NCBI GenBank assembly: GCA_024224995.1
Contig: JAAENB010000431.1
Coordinates: 1-31,928, forward strand
Source of the DNA: a bacterium
GTDB lineage: Bacteria; Spirochaetota; UBA4802; UBA5550
DNA: 31,928 bases
Direction of reading: 5' to 3'
Position 1 is the stretch's first letter. The number at the start of each line of letters is the position of its first letter. The notes under the pieces were generated by a model. That model saw only the letters and a program-made list of their open reading frames with translations, was not told the DNA's origin and ran no database searches. Made by a program: the position numbers and the translations under genes. Below, piece after piece: positions 30,654 through 31,928 of this stretch.

Positions 30654-31460
30654 ATGAAAAAATTATTTTGTATAGGATTGTTAGTGGTATTGGCATTTTC
30701 CGGGTGTGAAGAGTCGGGTTTTACGGATTCGGATTCCGTTACCGGCCCCAATGCGGACCTGTACGCAAAGATTCAGCTGTTACAGGAAGAGATAGACCGG
30801 TTAAAGGCCGGCAGCACCGTCACTGGCCTGGCTTCAAGGGTGGATGATTTAGAGAGTACTTTTGATGGAGTAAGCAGGTTAACCGATCCCAATACCGGCC
30901 AGCCCACAATTCGATTTACCGGTGTAAATGTGCAGATTGTTAGTGGTTCGGGATATACTAATGGTGTTGATGAGGATGATATTACAACAGGATCAGTGAA
31001 CGGTCTTGGTAATTTGATTGTGGGCTATAATGAAAAACGTAATGGCCAAAGTGATAAATCAGGTTCTCATAATATTGTCACAGGCGCATGGCATAATTAC
31101 TCCTCTTATGGCGGGTTTGCCGCAGGATCGAATAATACAATAAGCGGCAAATGGTCTACGGTGAGCGGGGGAGATTATAACACTGCCAGTGGTGATTACT
31201 CCAGTGTGAGCGCGGGAAATCAAAACACTGCCAGTGGTTCTTGTTCCGGTGTGAGCGGGGGATGGATAAACATAGCCAGTGGTAGAATGTCCGGTTTGAG
31301 CGGGGGATATCAAAACACAGCCAGCGGTTCTTATTCCAGTGTGAGCGCGGGATTTCATAACGCAGCCAGTGGTTCGTATTCCGGTGTGAGCGGGGGACGG
31401 TATAGATCTGCCGCAAATGATTATGATTGGGCAGCCGGCGAGTTATTCCAGGATAAATAG
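30654..31460 (+). CDS. Lipoprotein with YadA-like head repeats
   Basis: The start at 30654 (tggag upstream) gives 268 residues; an ATG at 30642 adds four. The signal peptide ends LAFSGC, so Cys18 should be lipidated. A short coiled coil (YAKIQLLQEEIDRLKAG) is followed by a linker and then by at least six 15-residue units from about 165, of the type G-x-x-N-T-A-S-G-x-x-S-x-V-S-G, resembling the Hep_Hag/YadA head repeats of trimeric adhesins. There is no C-terminal YadA membrane anchor; the protein ends in ANDYDWAAGELFQDK. It may form a lipid-tethered trimer with a beta-roll head. Adhesion is inference. Confidence 0.82.
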   Translation: MKKLFCIGLLVVLAFSGCEESGFTDSDSVTGPNADLYAKIQLLQEEIDRLKAGSTVTGLASRVDDLESTFDGVSRLTDPNTGQPTIRFTGVNVQIVSGSGYTNGVDEDDITTGSVNGLGNLIVGYNEKRNGQSDKSGSHNIVTGAWHNYSSYGGFAAGSNNTISGKWSTVSGGDYNTASGDYSSVSAGNQNTASGSCSGVSGGWINIASGRMSGLSGGYQNTASGSYSSVSAGFHNAASGSYSGVSGGRYRSAANDYDWAAGELFQDK

Positions 31461-31462
31461 CG

Positions 31463-31526
31463 CTTCGGCTCCGCTCAGTTTACGACCCGGGATCAGCCGA
31501 AGTGCCGTCACTGAGCGGAGCCGAAG
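31463..31526. repeat. REP-like palindrome after the YadA-like gene
   Basis: CTTCGGCTCCGCTCAGT (31463-31479) pairs perfectly with ACTGAGCGGAGCCGAAG (31510-31526) around a 30-base loop that itself contains CAGCCGAAGTG. The arm also occurs at 28188. It may form the 3' end of the YadA-like message. Confidence 0.85.
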
Positions 31527-31573
31527 TGGCGTGTCCCTTCGGGCCGGGCTTCTCCGGGCTCCGCTTCGCTCCG

Positions 31574-31593
31574 GTCCCAATAAGAATTGGGAC
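31574..31593. repeat. Small hairpin in the right intergenic region
   Basis: GTCCCAAT and ATTGGGAC pair around AAGA. No T-run follows. The rest of 31527-31756 holds GGGGTAACGCCCC and CCGATCACC words related to 4151-4246; no gene is credible there. Confidence 0.6.
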
Positions 31594-31756
31594 TAAACCC
31601 TCCATATCCCTCACGCATTCCATAGAGGGCCCCCCCAAATACGGGCCTGTTCCCGAAAATATTATCCGGCGCCTTCCTCTTCATAACGATGCCAGGGGTA
31701 ACGCCCCGGAAACCGATCACCGATCACCCCGCCCGCAGGGCGACCGATCACCTTCC

Positions 31757-31928
31757 CTACCTGACCTTCTGAAACAACCTCCTCAGCGACCTCATCTCAT
31801 ATCCGTAAAGACTCAGCTTAAAATGCTCCTCCTCACCCGGAACATCAGAACGATACAGCTCTTCATCCGATTCATCATCAAGCGGAAGATTTAATATTAT
31901 TTCCTTGAGCACAATCTCAAGAGACTCT
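31757..31928 (-). CDS. Partial small protein, paralogue of the gene at 1634
   Basis: The reading frame enters from beyond the right edge and stops at TAG (31759-31757). The 57 visible residues begin ESLEIVLKEIILNLPLDDES and continue to a basic end, EMRSLRRLFQKVR. Compared with the 1634 protein, LKEIILNLP, the YRSDV motif, the HF.L motif and YEMR.LRRL are conserved with the same spacing, so this is a clear paralogue. The N-terminal third is outside the window. The function is unknown. Confidence 0.8.
   Translation of the reverse strand, partial: ESLEIVLKEIILNLPLDDESDEELYRSDVPGEEEHFKLSLYGYEMRSLRRLFQKVR

Noticed and set aside
31508..31720. Minus-strand ORF of 70 codons over the right intergenic repeats
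   Set aside because: It reads through the REP palindrome (REARPEGT-type peptide), a common false prediction, and has no ribosome site.
31502..31894. Plus-strand ORF of 130 codons at the right edge
   Set aside because: Pro/Arg-rich translation of REP-like repeats, overlapping the minus-strand paralogue of the 1634 gene, which has clear homology.

Overview
The window is about 32 kb of a moderate-GC bacterial chromosome, most likely from a spirochaete (Spirochaetota), possibly an uncultured lineage. The evidence is a flagellar basal-body operon in spirochaetal order (flgB-flgC-fliE-fliF-fliH-fliI-fliJ-flbB) that includes FlbB, the periplasmic-flagellum collar protein, together with several relaxed-lipobox lipoproteins and abundant PP2C/SpoIIE-type phosphatases. 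This assignment is inference from gene content; no rRNA or tRNA gene was seen.

Layout. 1-2200: accessory block with an Rpn-family PD-(D/E)XK nuclease, a convergent XRE-type repressor, and two small genes, one resembling a free-standing copy of the nuclease C-terminal domain. 2280-4154: a long acyl-CoA dehydrogenase. 4372-12232: the flagellar operon, carrying two tiny unannotated ORFs and a lytic transglycosylase, but no fliG between fliF and fliH where spirochaetes normally have it. 12466-13233: a diguanylate cyclase. 13484-16509 (minus): panE, an enoyl-CoA hydratase, rimI and engB. 16769-18646 (minus): a sigma-54 activator with two receiver domains that both lack the phosphoacceptor Asp. 18872-25796: a signalling cluster with an ECF-like sigma factor, a coupled membrane protein, two tandem membrane-bound RsbU-type phosphatases and a 963-residue HAMP-kinase-receiver-phosphatase hybrid. 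25825-31460: envelope proteins, namely a barrel-plus-TPR protein, three related FN3 lipoproteins with 1, 2 and 3 FN3 units, and a lipoprotein with YadA-like head repeats. The right edge (31757-31928, minus) holds a truncated paralogue of the small gene at 1634.

Intergenic spaces are unusually rich in palindromes. Five long hairpins (8870-8957, 13374-13467, 15469-15556, 16621-16732, 28037-28130) share a conserved loop core while their 24-38 bp stems differ. One is nested inside a second, shorter repeat family also present intact at 13250-13314. Other inverted repeats lie at 4151-4246, 5824-5898 and 31463-31526. The strongest leads are this hairpin family with its nested insertion, the possible Rpn nuclease/inhibitor arrangement, the missing fliG, and the pseudo-receiver sigma-54 activator beside the PP2C cluster.
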